Origin: Sclerurus mexicanus | Taxonomy: Eukaryota; Chordata; Aves; Passeriformes; Furnariidae | Assembly (NCBI GenBank): GCA_013396755.1 | Contig: VWZF01004785.1 | Span: 934,589 to 998,588, forward strand | DNA length: 64,000 bases | Direction of reading: 5' to 3' | In this document: positions 47,601 to 61,200 of the stretch, piece by piece | How the letters are laid out: every line of letters begins with the position of its first letter | Numbering within the stretch: the stretch's first letter is position 1 | Notes under the pieces: generated by a model | What the model saw: the letters and a program-made list of their open reading frames with translations, nothing else | Database searches by the model: none | What the model was told of the DNA's origin: nothing | Position numbers and translations under genes: made by a program

Positions 47601-50600
47601 GGCAGGAGCTTGTGGAGGTGGTTGCAAGGGGGACGTATCACAGTGTTATATGTAGTGTAACTAAAGGGTACCTCATGTCACTTCCCTCTCCCACTCTGGC
47701 AGGTTCTGCTCCCCCCAGTCCCAGGCAGAGCAGCACTTGAGAGCCTGGGGAGGTGTGTGTTGTAGTGCCCTGAGCCCCTCTCCTTATTCTCTTGCAGGAA
47801 CATATGATAAGGAAAGAAATATGTGATTGTTTAAAACTTGTGGCAACCATTTCCAATCTGCAAGAGCTGTTGATACACTGGGGATTTATTTTATATGAGG
47901 CAGTAGTGCAACAGTGGAAATTAGGTCTCAAAAAGTTCAATAAAACCAGCAAGATAGACTAGAAAGAAAAACTGACAAAAAAATATAAAGGACAGTGAAA
48001 GAGGTCAACAGTTGTGTCTCTCTGGAAATTTAAGATTTTTTAAAGAAGTTAAGTTTAAGATTAAACTTTTCCAAACAATAGTTTAGTAGATTCCAGAGGG
48101 AGAGAAACATTACCCAATTGTAATTGTACAGTTTATATGAAATATTTTGATTGTGGCACTTATCAGTTTTTAAAAATACACTACATCATCACATGAAGGA
48201 ATGGTTGATGGATATCAGCTCAAGGAACAGTCCATTAGTTTTATAGGCTCAGATTCCTCTACCACTGAATGGCTTTCAGTAGCAGTCCCTAAGGATTTTG
48301 TTCGCATTAGCACCAGAGGAGCATTAGAACCAGGCTGACAGAAAATAAAATGCTGCTGTTCATAAAACCACTTTGGTTTATGCATATACCTTCAGTTCTC
48401 TGCATTTTCGCTTAAGTGATGTGCAGAAATAAGGATGTGGTTCTACCACGTTGAGTTCACAGAATATTTCACAACTACTTTTTTCGAAGCATAAATAAAC
48501 AATAAATGCTATGTGGTTGAATGTTAGTTTATACAGCGTAAATACTGATCTGAATATTTACCATAGCTATAAAACTGTGTTATGGTCACACAGAGGCATT
48601 TAGGTGTGCAGCCCTGTGTGTACATGAGTTGAGGCCTCTAGCACTTGTTTAATTCAATCAAAGGTCTTGATGGGTTGGGTTACTTACAAGAATCTTCCAG
48701 GCAAAATGGAGAGTTATGACAACCATTTCTGACCCTAAAATTTGTGAAAAACAGCAAGTATATTCTGAGGAAAAAACCATCAAATCCTACTCACTCAAAG
48801 ATATAAGTGAGATAAATGGAAATTTTTAGTCTGCAGAGCACTACCCTTCCACTATAAAGGCAAATGTAATTATACAAATTGTTCCAGGAAGAGCAGAATT
48901 AATGCAATTGAGTTTAATAAGTATTCAGGTCTGTTGTCCCCTACTGCTCCTCTCTGCCTTTCCTGACAATAACCAAAACTCTCCTTATGGTGCTCCTATC
49001 AAAAAGAGCAGGTCTGGAGCTATGTGTGTGTGGAGTGGCCAACCAATATGCACATGCTGATTTGTCCTGCTATCTGCTGCCAAATGGCGTGTATAACAGC
49101 TGTGTGCTGCAAGCTTCTCTTTCAATAGAGGAACTAATTCAAATCTTGCTTTTGTCACCACAGTGAGACTTCTGCCCCCTTCACAAATCTGACGAAATTG
49201 GCAGAAATAAACTTGTAAAAGTACAGAAGAGATTGACGGATGGACAACATGATGGCATAAGCCTTGTTTTCTTGGCAGGCTGAGATGGTCTATGTGATTA
49301 GATAATTCAGTGTTGAGGCTAATAGATTTTTTTCAAACAGGGAAGCAAATTGCATTGATTTCAACGTTCAGAATTCCCTTGGGATTGTTCAGCTTGTCTC
49401 ATTCATTGCTTCATGCTTTATTAAGTGTAAAGATATACATTTCAGAAGGCATCCTGTGCAGGTTTGGGATTGGGGACATCTGTGATTTAGTCTGGCCTGA
49501 TGACATTAATTTTCTTTCTCCTTGAGCTGTCTTGCTTAGAAGCATATAATTTTGTTTGCACATGCTTGGAAAAGAAGAAAGTCTAGCTGTGCCATCCATG
49601 ATCAGTCTGTACCTTATATCCGTATTAGCAAGTCTAAGTGCACAAACAATATTTCCCTTGCTGAATCACAGGGATTAGCTTATTCTTTCAGTGCCTGTTT
49701 TATTCATTAGTTTACTTTTACTGATACCAAACACAGCCAAATTGCAAATGAGCTACAAACCTGGAAATGCTTATTAACAAGTTAGGGGCCATATGTGTGA
49801 GTGAGATCTTCAATAAATTTCTAATCATACGTTTGGGGTTTTGCTTTGGTTTTTTCCTTTTGATGCATAGATCTGGAAATATTTTGTTAATATAGTAGCA
49901 GGGGACTTGTGGGTAAATTGGTCTATGATAGACTCTGTACTGGTATGGCCATACAGCTGCTTGATTAATGTAGCGTTTATTTCTAGCCTTAAAAAACTAT
50001 AAAGGACAGAATCACAACTTCAGAAAGAAATTACTACCAGCCAGTTTTTCGGGGAGAGACATATCAGCCATGGAGAGTCTCAGGAGGAACACAAATGCGT
50101 TTTGGAAACTGCTGAGAGATTATTATACAATTATGCTCTTGGTGAAGGGGCACACAGTCATTGCAAGAGAAATCTTGGGAAGATTTGTGTTTGAGAAGTT
50201 TGGTCCTGTAAAAAAGGACCTGTTTGACAAGCATGGCCTTGCTGGGAGGTCAGTTATTGTACTACTGTAGGTTGTTTCAGATTATGTCACACAAATTAAT
50301 CAACCAGGAACAGCTGTACCCAAAGTACAGTTTCACACTGTTTGCAATTTCAGGTGAAACTTTTTTTCTTTAGAAATACAATATCCTCTCAGCTCCATTA
50401 AATATGAATCTCCCTCATAAATGCCAAGGGTGAGCTGCTCTTGGCAGGGGAAGTTTGATGATGCCTCCCCACCACCTCAGCTCCAGCTGGTCCCACTGCC
50501 ACTACTTCAGCACTGGCTGGTCCTATTGCCAGCTGACTTTTCCCCACCACAGTCTGGGCTAAGCGATGGGGTGGCTCTGGAGGAGGAATGTGGGGTTCTT

Positions 50601-51416
50601 ACTCACTGATTCTTATGGGGTTTTGCTCCATGAGACTAGTGGTCCCATGTGACTCAGAGAGCTTCCTCTAGCCTCAGGGAAGTAGAAGGACCACCCAAGC
50701 AGGGGAGGAGATTCTGGGGCCTCCTGGCAGCAGCCTGTAGCTTGTTGTCAGTGTGAGCTGTAATGTGAAGCTGTTGCTGTGCCCAGATGCAAAGCAGGGG
50801 CTGCCCCAGCATTTGAGCTCCTAAGAGGTGTCCAGTGAGGGTCTCTGCCCTTTTGGGAAGAAACTACTGCTTTGTGGGAGGTTAGTCCTCACTATTGCTT
50901 CAAGCTGGTTTAGGTGGATATAAAGAAATTTACTTCAAAACTTTTCATTTTAACCTTGAGCCACTTTCAAGATTGAGTCTCTGTTATATCACCTTCTGAA
51001 TAAGAAGCAAGTGGGGGTTCTGGCTCTAGGAAGTCCCAAGGTAACATCATGGTTTCCTAGCTGCAGTGGCTCAACTTGACAATGAAACACAGGAGCATGG
51101 GAACATATCTGCAGTAAGGATGGTACTCATGGCAGGCAGACTGCTCTTCTCTTATTATGGTCAGATAATTTTATCTGCCTGCTTTTGTGCTGTTAATGAT
51201 TACATCATTTAAATGTTTCAATAAACCTTAGAGTTATTTGTGCATAGGTAGCAGGGAATGGTCAAATCAGAGGTACAAGTACAATGAAAAAATGAGACAT
51301 TGTTTTCATTGCTTTTATGATTGTTTGAATTGTACTTTTTTATTTACTTTTTTTTTTTAGGCCAAGGGCAGAATCTTCCATTTCCTACAGTTTGGGTTTT
51401 TTTTTTAATTTTTCAG
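44646..51416 (+). other. Distal intron or 3' flank of THEMIS
   Basis: About 6.8 kb without a recognised repeat. An A-rich run lies at 47278-47320 and GC-richer patches at about 47640-47800 and 50420-50900. A 66-codon frame at 50070-50270 has no known relative. If the distal exons are real, this is THEMIS intron. Confidence 0.6.
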
Positions 51417-51546
51417 TCCTAACAAGAGGCTGTGAGGCAGAAGAGGAGGAAGAAGAAGATGACTACAGCTATGTGGATGAAAACATAAGAAAAGTATTTC
51501 ATGACAGCAGCATTGGAAATAAACCTGCACTCTCTGAAAGAAGAAG
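51417..51546 (+). CDS. THEMIS: Possible alternative THEMIS exon, acidic Tyr-containing tail
   Basis: This 130-bp segment follows a T-rich acceptor (ttaatttttcag) and ends at GTGAGC. In the phase left by the exon at 41637 it reads V-LTRGCEAEEEEEEDDYSYV, then DENIRKVFHDSSIGNKPAL and SERR. The acidic run with two Tyr (DDYSYVDE) looks like a possible phosphorylation or SH2-docking site, which would suit an adaptor. It competes with the exon at 42178 for the same donor. The (GAR)n-like DNA could instead be simple sequence that happens to be open. I know of no matching mammalian THEMIS segment. If the donor is unused, the frame stops at TGA 51548-51550. Confidence 0.45.
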
Positions 51547-54500
51547 GTGAGCATAATATATGGTCACTTATGCAAAAAAAAGTACAGGCAGAGTGATTTT
51601 TCAGTCTGGCTGGTGACCTTCACTTCCTGAAACAAGAGAAGTTTTCTCCTTGGAGCTTCTGCTGTTGACCCAAATGTCCCGTGAATATGGCAGGAAAGGC
51701 ACCTCTGAGCTGCACCCCCATGACCCCCTGCCACTCTTAGCCATGCCACCTTTGTTAAAGTGTTACCTATCATTGTTCTGGGGACGGATGTGCACAAATC
51801 ATTTTTTCCTGATTTGTGCCAGTTTGCTGTAAGAAATTATAATACTCTGAATGCAATTCTTTTCCTCTCTTTGGAAGTGGATGCCTTGTTGTGCATGACT
51901 AAGTTTTGTTGCTTTAAAAGCTTTCAGGAATTATCTGTGTTTTCATTAAAACCTCAAGGTTCTGCTCTGGCAGTCTGCAGAGACTTTAAGTGCAAGTGAA
52001 GAGGGCTTTTGCTTCTAAAAACCTATGGGTATTGTTTTCAACTAAACAGAGATGAGAATTTTTCTAGATATGAGTAAAACTCTATGGTCCCAGCTCTTTT
52101 CACTCATTGATGAACCTTGTATGAATTTCTCTTGATTCAGCTGAATTGCTTCTTTTATGAAGAGAAACCCATGAAATCAGAAAAACTTGAAATGTTGTGT
52201 TTCAAAGATTTAAAAAAATATTAGGAAGTGGTATTTTATTTCAAAATGTATTTTTAATTTATTTTAAATGGCCTGCAACATTCATATTGTATTTGAATTA
52301 AGCAATATAGTGAATCTGAAATAAGCTGTTATTTTTTTCTGAAATTTTCAAACCCCTCAGAAACAGGACATACAGGGCAGTGTGTGGTATACAGAGACCA
52401 TCTATTCCCCTGCTCACAGCAATGGAGACTCCACAGAGACTACAGAAAAGACAGAAAAAGGGAGAAAAATAGGGCATTTCACATAACACATTATGTCCTC
52501 CATCCACATGCCACTGAGGGTGGAGTCTTGCTCTGTCATGTAAAGAAGTGGAGTAAGAGAGAATTAAATTCTCTTTTGACTAAAATTCTCTTTTTGACTA
52601 CAGGCATTAAGGGAAAAGCATGCCTTCAAGAAGCAACACCAGCCTAGAGAGATCAGCATCTGATTATAGTACTTACTGTTGTGGCACAACTCCTTTGAGC
52701 CTTTATCCACCTGCCCTTTAAACTCCCTATCAGTGGAGGCAAGATTTCACTTTATTAGTTGTCTTCTCTGAGAGCTCTAGCAAACATGAAAGAGAGGACC
52801 TTTGCCACCTTGAGAGAGATCACTGTCTGTCTTGGATTATAAAGCAGTCCCATAAATTATCATCCTTGATGGCTCACACAAGTATCCACCCTCTGAAATC
52901 ATTAGCTAGCTAAGGAGCATGCGGTTCCTCCAGCCTGCTGGTCTCCTCCAACCATCAGAAATCCTCCATCATGGCTTTTTTCCAGCTCTTAAAATTTCTA
53001 TCGAGCTTCTGCACTTGTGAGCATTTTGAGAAATATGGATTTGATGTGGGTTTATGCAGTTAACCTTTCATGTGGGCAGAAGCCTTACAAAATATCTATC
53101 CAGATAAGGTAACCAAATTAGCTTTATGTAGGTTTATACATAGGAAAATACGTTGTGTCTTTCACCTGTGTCAAATGCTTAATATCTAATCATGTTAGTT
53201 CTTGAAGAATTCATCAGTCAACTATTTCCAACCCATAGTCCCTTCTTTCCTCAGGATATTTATTCTATTTATTAATATCCAGTTTTAATTTTTTTGGTAT
53301 GCATGTTCTATTAAAATTTATTCTCTTGGTCTAAATTACTTTTAAATAAGTTCATTAGGAGGAAAAATAGTTTTAATGAAATACTAAACTTCAACAGTCA
53401 TGTCTATTTGAAAAAACCCAGTATTTATTATTTGCAGTGTTTCACCAGTGTTCCCCTCAAGATCTTTCTGAAATCAGGGCTGGGGCAGGCCAGTATGATA
53501 CTACTAAGAGCTAGTCTTCACCCTGAGCAACAGGGAGAAAGAACAGAAACTTGCTTCAGGTCATTGCTATGTTAATTTTGATAGAATAAATGTGCCCAGC
53601 GGGTCAGTGATGTTAACATGACCTCATCACTCCAGAACAATAAGCAATTAAGCAAGGGACTTCACTACAGATGCCTGAGCTTGCTATAGCAACAACCTTC
53701 ATTAACATATTTTGACCTTTCATTAAAGATTCAACAGAAAGTAAGGAAAAAAAAAACCAACAATAAAAACCCACACTACCCTGGAAGCATTTAAAATGTG
53801 TGCTTTTCCTTTTAACAAGACAAGTTTCTCTCGTTTTACTGCCATGAGTTGTTTTGCTTTTTTTAATGAGGAAAGTGCTCAGTTTGACAGTCTTTTAGAT
53901 GGCATTAAAGATGTCAACAGTGGCTTTTCTTGAGTGTGAGAAAATGGGGAGAAGGTCTGTTGCATGAATTGGAATAACCGTATTGCTGCTGTAATGTCTT
54001 CTCCTATGTCCTTGCAAACAAAAATGAGATGCAGGCATGCAGGAACAGCAACAACAACAAAAGAACAGCAGCAAAAACAGAGAAGGCAGCTTCTGTCTCC
54101 AGTGCTGGATAGCTGCTTGTAATCTCCTGGCTGGAAAAGGATGGAAACAACATGGTCCAGCCACCTGGAGAGCTGAAAATGAGTACTGGTGTCAGGCTGT
54201 TTCAGGATGTTGGTTTCTGGACTTGAACTTCACACAAGTGCCAGAAAAGGAATGGTCTCAGTTGACTAATCTTCTGTGCTTATTAAATAGGAGGGAAAAA
54301 AAAGGGAAAGTAGAAAAGACAGAGAAATGCAGTAGGGAGTGAAAAAACTACACAGCTATGTTTTTCCTATTCTCATGAACTTAACAGCTGAGGGGCTTTT
54401 GTTTAGACAAAGTAGTTTTCTTTATTTTCAGTTCATACCAGATTTTTAAAGTAATTGTATGAAACAGATTGAGGTGCAATGTTTTGTTTTGGTTTTTTTA

Positions 54501-57500
54501 CCTTGGTTGGGCTGAGGTGCAGGTTCCTTCAGAATTGAAATCTAGAGACAGTGCTACAAATTAAAACCAGACTTTCTGACCCCACCACATCTTCATTAAT
54601 CCTTTTGTAATGTTTTCTGAAATGTCTTTTCCTAAGACATTTCTCTGCAGCTTTCACACCACTGACCCTCTAAGTTAGCTGTTTCTTTCATAGAAAAGCC
54701 TCTGGCTGAAAGGCTGAGGCAAACTTTGTAGCCTTGGGGATATTGGAGTGAGGAACCTAAATCCTTTACTGTAGTTGTGTGTTCTTAGCACTTTTGAAAG
54801 TCCCCCTTCTGGGTAACTTTTAACGCAGATTTGGGGGCATCATCTACTTTGCTCGTTCTCATTGTTAGGTAATTTTTCAACTGCCTGGTGTTTTCACTTT
54901 TCCCTAACAAGTAAAGTGAAGCTTTTTTCTACATTGCAGTCAATGGTGATTACAGCAGGAAGAAAGAGTCAAGAGGGAGCAAATAAATAGTGTGCTGCTC
55001 TTAGAGCTGCAAATCAGTTCTTAGCTTTGACACAGGCAGGACTTCAAACAGGCTGTCTCAAAGCAGTTCTAGTTTCAGAGACTCTAAGGGCAGGGAAAAC
55101 TCCCGTGATTATTTAGATGTTCTTCCTCCTTGCACAAGCCCTGCCATTCCCCCAGAGGGCAAATTCAAGAGCCCACTGGTGAAGTCTTAACACACTGGCT
55201 TATTGTCATTAAATAATAATTAACTTCCCTCTAGGCCTGCACCTCTGTTATGTCAGCCTCGGGGCACATCTGTTGGAAGCCTCTCTCCAAGAAGGAGGTA
55301 TCTCTTCTCCCGTATCTGACAGATCAGCAACTTGACACAGGCACCATTGTTATTATCACACAGGTGAAACAGTAGGAAAGCTTTTTGCTGGAGTCACAGT
55401 TTATAATGACTAAATGAGCTCTTTTACCCCGTGTAGGTCAAATATTTCCTGAAACTGCATAAGCTATACTAGTAAAAGAAAAATTTACTGGCATGAGTTT
55501 CACATACTTAGGCAAAGTTGCTGGCATAGCTGTGTTGGAGTCATATATTAGCTTTATTTTTGCCGTAGTCTTGGGATTGCTGGTGTAATTGTACTGACAA
55601 ACCATTTTATAGCCCGGACAAGCCCTATCTCACAGCCATTAATTTGACCCAAGAGCTCATTCACCTGTACTCTCTGTGCAATTTTTAGATCTAAATGTAA
55701 AATTTCCCATTTCACCCTGTCATTTTATTTTGTTTGTTTTCAGAGACAACTGAAGCAAAATAATTCTGAAATTAACTGGAAACAAGTAGGAAGCTGTGTC
55801 CTTCAGACATGAAGACTGCAACTATAAGAAAAAGCTGCTCATGAAAATGTCCTTCTTGTCTCATGAAGAGCATATGAGGCTGTAATTTAGCTATAATAAT
55901 CCCCCGCAAAAATAAACTGTTTACTTGTCCTAAATAAGAAGTCAAACCAGCTAATGTCTCATGACCCTTTGAGGGCATGAAGTTCTTCTGTACATATTTA
56001 TTAATGAATTCAGATAATGATGCCAACTCCAATCCTTCATTCTTATTGCACCTGAAATGCCATTTATTTCCTGAACTACTGTAAGGTATATGCAAAAGAA
56101 TCTTCCCTTACTGAAACAGCTGCATGGTTGTTTCTTTAGGTGTTTTTTTGAGAAGGGAAGGGTAGAAAGGGAAAAGAAGGGTTGTCTAAGATGAACATTT
56201 GTTTCTTTAGCCAATTTTACATGCTTCAGGTTAAGGCTCAAAACTGGAAATTACCAGATTCTGCCACTCTTTAAGAGGATGAACAACGTACAAGTAGTAC
56301 TGTTGCACAACATGTAATTCACCCCGGAAAGCAATGCCACTCCTCTCAGAGGGAATGCTACTCAGAAGACCCAGGAATGCCTAAGTTAGATAGCATTGTC
56401 ATCACCATAACCCTTTGCATAGCTAATATCTAGAATCACACTAGAACTACTATATTCAGCAATGTTCTGAAAATATATGCAGGAAGGATGGACAGAAGCT
56501 GAAGGTGAAAGGTTAGTGTTCATGCCAGCTCTCCAAACTGAGAAAAAGGCACATGCTGCCCTCTTTAAGAGGTCTGAGAAAAGCAGTGCTGAGCAACTTC
56601 ACCTGCACCCTGTGATACCTCGTATTCCCACGAGTTGAGGGAAGAGGCGGACCCAGGTGCCTCTCCACAACACCCACAAATGGCCAACGCCACTCCACTG
56701 GAGAGAGGGCACAGGAAGGGCAGCACAACTTCTTTTTTAAATGAAACAAGTGTTTGGTTTGAAGAATTTCCTTTAACTTTATACTTATGAAAATGAAAAT
56801 GAGAGCCAAATGGTTACATGGTATCTGAAGGGATACAAGACCTCCTTGGCCCAAATGGAGGGACCTCTCTTTGTGTCCTGCCCCTAGCCTATGAGTGCTG
56901 AACAGGGACAGGGAGAGCCTCTGCTTACATGGCTGAGTATCTCAGTCGGCTTGTCAAGTGAGCATGTAATGGATGCTGATACTAGACCTGCTGTGTTCCT
57001 GTCTGGGATCAATTTGTGCAATCACATGAGCTGCACAGGTAGGGTGTGCTTGACATCTTTGCGTGGCACTGGACCTAGTCCTCATGTTCTGGCAAAGTGA
57101 GTCTGATAGTCACAATTTGTGGCATATAAGAACTGTGCGGCTCATGCCCAGTGAGTGCTGCATATCCAGAAGTGCTAGACCTAGGACAGGTGCATAACCC
57201 TCTGGCAGTTATTTGACTTCCAAGGAAGAGTATCAAGAACTGATGTGTAAACACAGAGTTGATCTGCCAAGAGTTTCCAGACTCAGCAGCAGCTTGAGCA
57301 GAGCGGCATATCCAGAAACCCCAGACAGCAGAGTGGAGAAAAGGAACATGTTTAGAAAGCCTAGATGTACCCTGTGTTTAGTCCTACTGAGGAGTTAAAA
57401 AGCCAAGGCTCACAAAAATGCCTTAAAATACTGTATTATCCTCTTGAAAATACTTTTTCTTTATAGTATCTTCAGACTTGTCTCTTAAAATTCTACTGAA

Positions 57501-57760
57501 TTATTAATTTTCACTACTGCAAATTAATGCAGGGTTTCTTAATATTGTGTCATATTAATTTTTTTAAGATAAATGTTCATCCTCATTAAAATCAGTTACA
57601 ACTTGAGTATTAAGAGTATCATTCAGAGTACTCTGATTCCATGCATATCACTAGTTAATATGGTTTGCAGGTGTGACAACTCTTTTAAGTGGCTGACACA
57701 TCACTTTTGAATATTTCAAGCTTAAGCATTTCTTCACAAAAATCTGTTTTTCTCTTTTAG
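51547..57760 (+). other. Intron between distal THEMIS exons, or flank
   Basis: About 6.2 kb with no recognised gene or well-preserved mobile element. It holds short simple runs only (A run at about 53745, (CAA)n-like at 54048-54075). Confidence 0.6.
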
Positions 57761-57800
57761 CAGCTCAAAACAGTCCCATTTGTTTCACATGCAAGTGTAG
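57761..57800 (+). CDS. THEMIS: Possible last exon of the distal THEMIS form
   Basis: After the acceptor tttttctcttttag, one base completes the phase-2 codon left at 51546 (AG+C, Ser). The frame then reads SSKQSHLFHMQV and stops at TAG 57798-57800. AATAAA follows 11 bases later at 57812-57817, with GT- and T-rich DNA after it. Phase fit, stop and poly(A) signal agree with a terminal exon, but twelve codons are too few to test by homology. Confidence 0.35.
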
Positions 57801-57811
57801 CCTGATATTTG

Positions 57812-57817
57812 AATAAA
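57812..57817 (+). promoter_or_regulatory. Poly(A) signal of the distal 3' end
   Basis: AATAAA is followed within 30 bases by ttgttgtgtattttactta and a T run, the usual layout of a cleavage site. Confidence 0.5.
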
Positions 57818-58019
57818 AGAAATTTGTTGTGTATTTTACTTATTTTTTTTTCTCTTTTTCTACTTTCCTACTGAATGTGATGTTGTTATCTGCTGAATGT
57901 TTGAAAGGTATGATATGTTACTACAATAATTTTCCCTCATGAAAGTACCAGAAGCCAGGCTTCTGCAGATAGAAAGGAGGAGAGGAAAGCAAACAGCCTC
58001 CCAGGGTGCAGTGGTGGAA

Positions 58020-58222
58020 TGGTGCCAGAAGGTCAAGGGTGCTGACTCTTCCCTCTGCTCATCAGAGGGCTTCTGATGAGGTCACATCTGGACTACTCTG
58101 TCCAGTTCCGGGCTCTCCAGTACAAGGAAGATGAGGACATACTGGAGTGAGTCCAACAAAGGTCCATGAAGATGACTGAGGACTTGAAGCATCTGACATA
58201 CATGAAGAGGCTGAAACAGCCT
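58020..58222 (+). mobile_element. CR1 LINE internal fragment
   Basis: The text runs tcttccctctgctcatcaga, ggtcacatctggactactct, gtccagttccgggctctcca, agtacaaggaagatgaggac, agtgagtccaacaaaggtcc and agaggctgaaacagcc. This is the CR1 region just after the reverse transcriptase. It is diverged and truncated at both ends. Confidence 0.88.
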
Positions 58223-61200
58223 ATTAAAAAACAAGGTACTCACTAGTTGCTCTAAGTGTCAGGATGAGTGTGAACAAGGTGGGATGCAGTAACTTTCCCA
58301 GCAAACCTAAGCTTCTTTCAGACATACTACGTCAGCATTTGGAATCTAGTTTGTGAATAACAACAAGGCTTATCAGCCCTTTTTGCAAATTCTTCCCTTT
58401 AAAATGCTTTCAAAGAAGCAATTCCCCTTCTTTGCATAGATCCTGTTACATAAGGAGTCTGGTTCTAACACCCTTGTCATGTGCTATAATTCTGTCTTGT
58501 ATATTCAGCCTCACTGAGTTGAATGAGTTTTATTCATCGGAGTAAAAGTGGCAGATTTTATGAACCTTGTAAATATATTAGTGGCAGAGATGTCTCCTGT
58601 ATCTTTTCCTCAGGCACGTGAGCCAACATCATGTCCTATCGCAGAAATAAAAACTAGCCTGGCTGTTCAGTGTACATGACACAGAGGGACAATGCTACTT
58701 GCGTTCAGTTCTGGCATAGAAGAGAGGCCATGGTGCTGTGTTGTGAGGAAAGGACATCCAGTCTTGCTGAGGAAAGCAGAGGGGAGGGAGGAGGCATGAA
58801 GTAAGATCCTAATAAAAGGCTTGTGTTTGTTATTTAAGACTTAATAAGTGTTGTGGTTCCCTTATGCCATACAGATGACCACAGTGATTTCATATTGTTT
58901 GCTAATACATGTTTGACAAAGCTATAATGTCACTGCAATCCTTGAGGGACATGGTTATCATTTCCAGACATTAATGCTCAAGAAGACTGCATTCAAGAGG
59001 GGAAAGCCATTTTCAGCTGAACACAGACCACAATCACTATGCCTGAAGAGAATACAAGTGTATTTAAATAATAAGATATTTGCTTTGCAAAAGATTGGCA
59101 TAAGCTTTTGCACAGACTTGTTAGCTTAAAGGCTTATCTCTTATAATGCTAAGAAGTATTTCCAGTGTGTTCTCACTGAGGGCCTGATCAGAAGCAGCTG
59201 CTTCCACAGCACTCCATGTGTGCATAAGCCCTTAGTGAGATGGCATTTTCTGTTTGGATGATCAACATGCACATTTTTTATATATCCAGCCTTTGTGCCT
59301 GGGAAGATAAGAAGAATCTTCTCCCTGCATTCTTCTTTAAATGCCAAAAGCTCTTTTGTTTAAATGACATATGCTGAAGAAATGCTTATCTACCACAATG
59401 CTCCCAATAAGAAGCCGCTGTTTATTCTTGCTATCTCTTCACTTGATGGATATGGTACCTTTCCTACTTCTGAGACTGCCCAAGTGTCTTCCTAATATTT
59501 TTCCACTTTGATGAACCTTTACCATGTTAACTTTCAACTTTTTCACGCCATGTTAAAACTGATAGTCTGAAGAGAAAGTTTTCTTACTTCTGCTTCATGT
59601 ATTAGTGGCAGGTTTTTGCTGTTTGTTTGGGGTTTTTTTCCAACCTTGTTTGTTTAATGCATGTGTGTACTGGGAGAGTTCTGGTGCTTTGCAATAATAC
59701 ATTTCTTTGATAAGCTTCCTTACTTATTTTCATGGGGTTTTATATTTTCTAGGATAGCCTTTTACAACTATTTCTCTAGGACTGAGAAACCATGTGGGTC
59801 TGATAGAAGTGCAGCCCCCAGCAGAGAGAGGGTACGGGGATGGATAACTCTGATCATTGTAATTTTATCATGTAGCTTTAATTTCCTCATGTTTGTTAAG
59901 ATTTGAAAGTATGTGAAAATGGTTACGTGATGTCTCAGGGGGCTGCATGTGCATGCCTTATTCCCACGTCTTCTGTGACATTGTCCCTGAGGCTCTGGAA
60001 GCAGCAATGGTAGCTCAGGCCAGCCTCAGAAAACAGTAACTTTTCCTAGGGTAGCCTCAGATGTTATGATTCTTCTTTCTTGCAAATACACTGCTCCTCT
60101 GTAACCACCGTGGTTCTCACAGTGTAGGGGAAGGTTCTGAGTGGGACTCAGGCAGTTGCCCCAATGTGGGGCACTGCAACTACTTTGTCACAAAAAAGAC
60201 TCTTCTTTTTCCACCTTATTTCAGCTGTCTGTTCTCCTTAGGTTCAGTGATCGCATCTGTTAGTATTTTGGGACCTAACATTGCACAAAAGGAGAGGTAA
60301 AAAGAGTCTTTCTTTCTAAAATGACTTTTCTAGTCTGGAAGGCTGGTTTATACTGCCACTGTCTGTCCACCATACCTGCTGCAGCCTTTTTCTGCAAATA
60401 TGCACACAAACAGTTTGTGCAAATTTTCTCACAGCTACAAACAGTTTGCAGAAGGAAGTGAGAGACATTAAGGATTTTATTTTATGGCATTTTCTATCCT
60501 AGAGGGTCTGATTAGATATGAATCACTTAAAAAAATGTTAAATTATCATGGTTTTACTCCTAGAGTCATGTTTTAAGTAGGTATAAATGCTTCTTAACAA
60601 ATCTTTATATGATTCTGCCTCCATTCATCTTCCTCTAAACCCCATTTTGAGTGACTGTCTATGCTTCCCAGCTGAAGCAACCTTTTCTAGCTGGTGAAGT
60701 CAGGCAGGTCTGCAGCCCCAGGCTCCCTGACACCCTCCAGGTAATTTTACCAGCCTCTGCCTGTGGCAGCATGGCACTTCAATGCCATGCACATTGCTAT
60801 TAAAAAACCTCATGGCCCATTGTGTCTCATTGTAGACCAGAGAATTATATCCAAAATGAGTTTAGACTCAGATCTACAAGCATATTCATATGCTTAAATC
60901 ATATAAAAAATGTCCTATTAGGTGTTAGGAGCCCAAATGCCTCTGTGGATATAGCCTGTAAGCACTTCAAACTTAAATAGAACAGAGCCCAGCAAGTGCT
61001 CTGATGTCCAACATCAGTGCAAAAATGAAGTGTCAGTGGGAGAGGTAGAATCAAGCTGAGATTTTTCTCCAAAAATTAAACCAGACAAAATATCAGACCT
61101 TTTTCAGATGCCGGCTCTTTGCACTTGGTATATCAAGGCTCAATATGAGATCTGGAAAAGAAGACATGCTCGTCCTGATGTCACTGATGTTAGGATAAGG

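Noticed and set aside
50070..50270. 66-codon + strand frame starting MESLRRNTNAFWKLL
   Set aside because: It looks protein-like, but I recognise no family. It has no promoter or splice evidence, and chance is sufficient.
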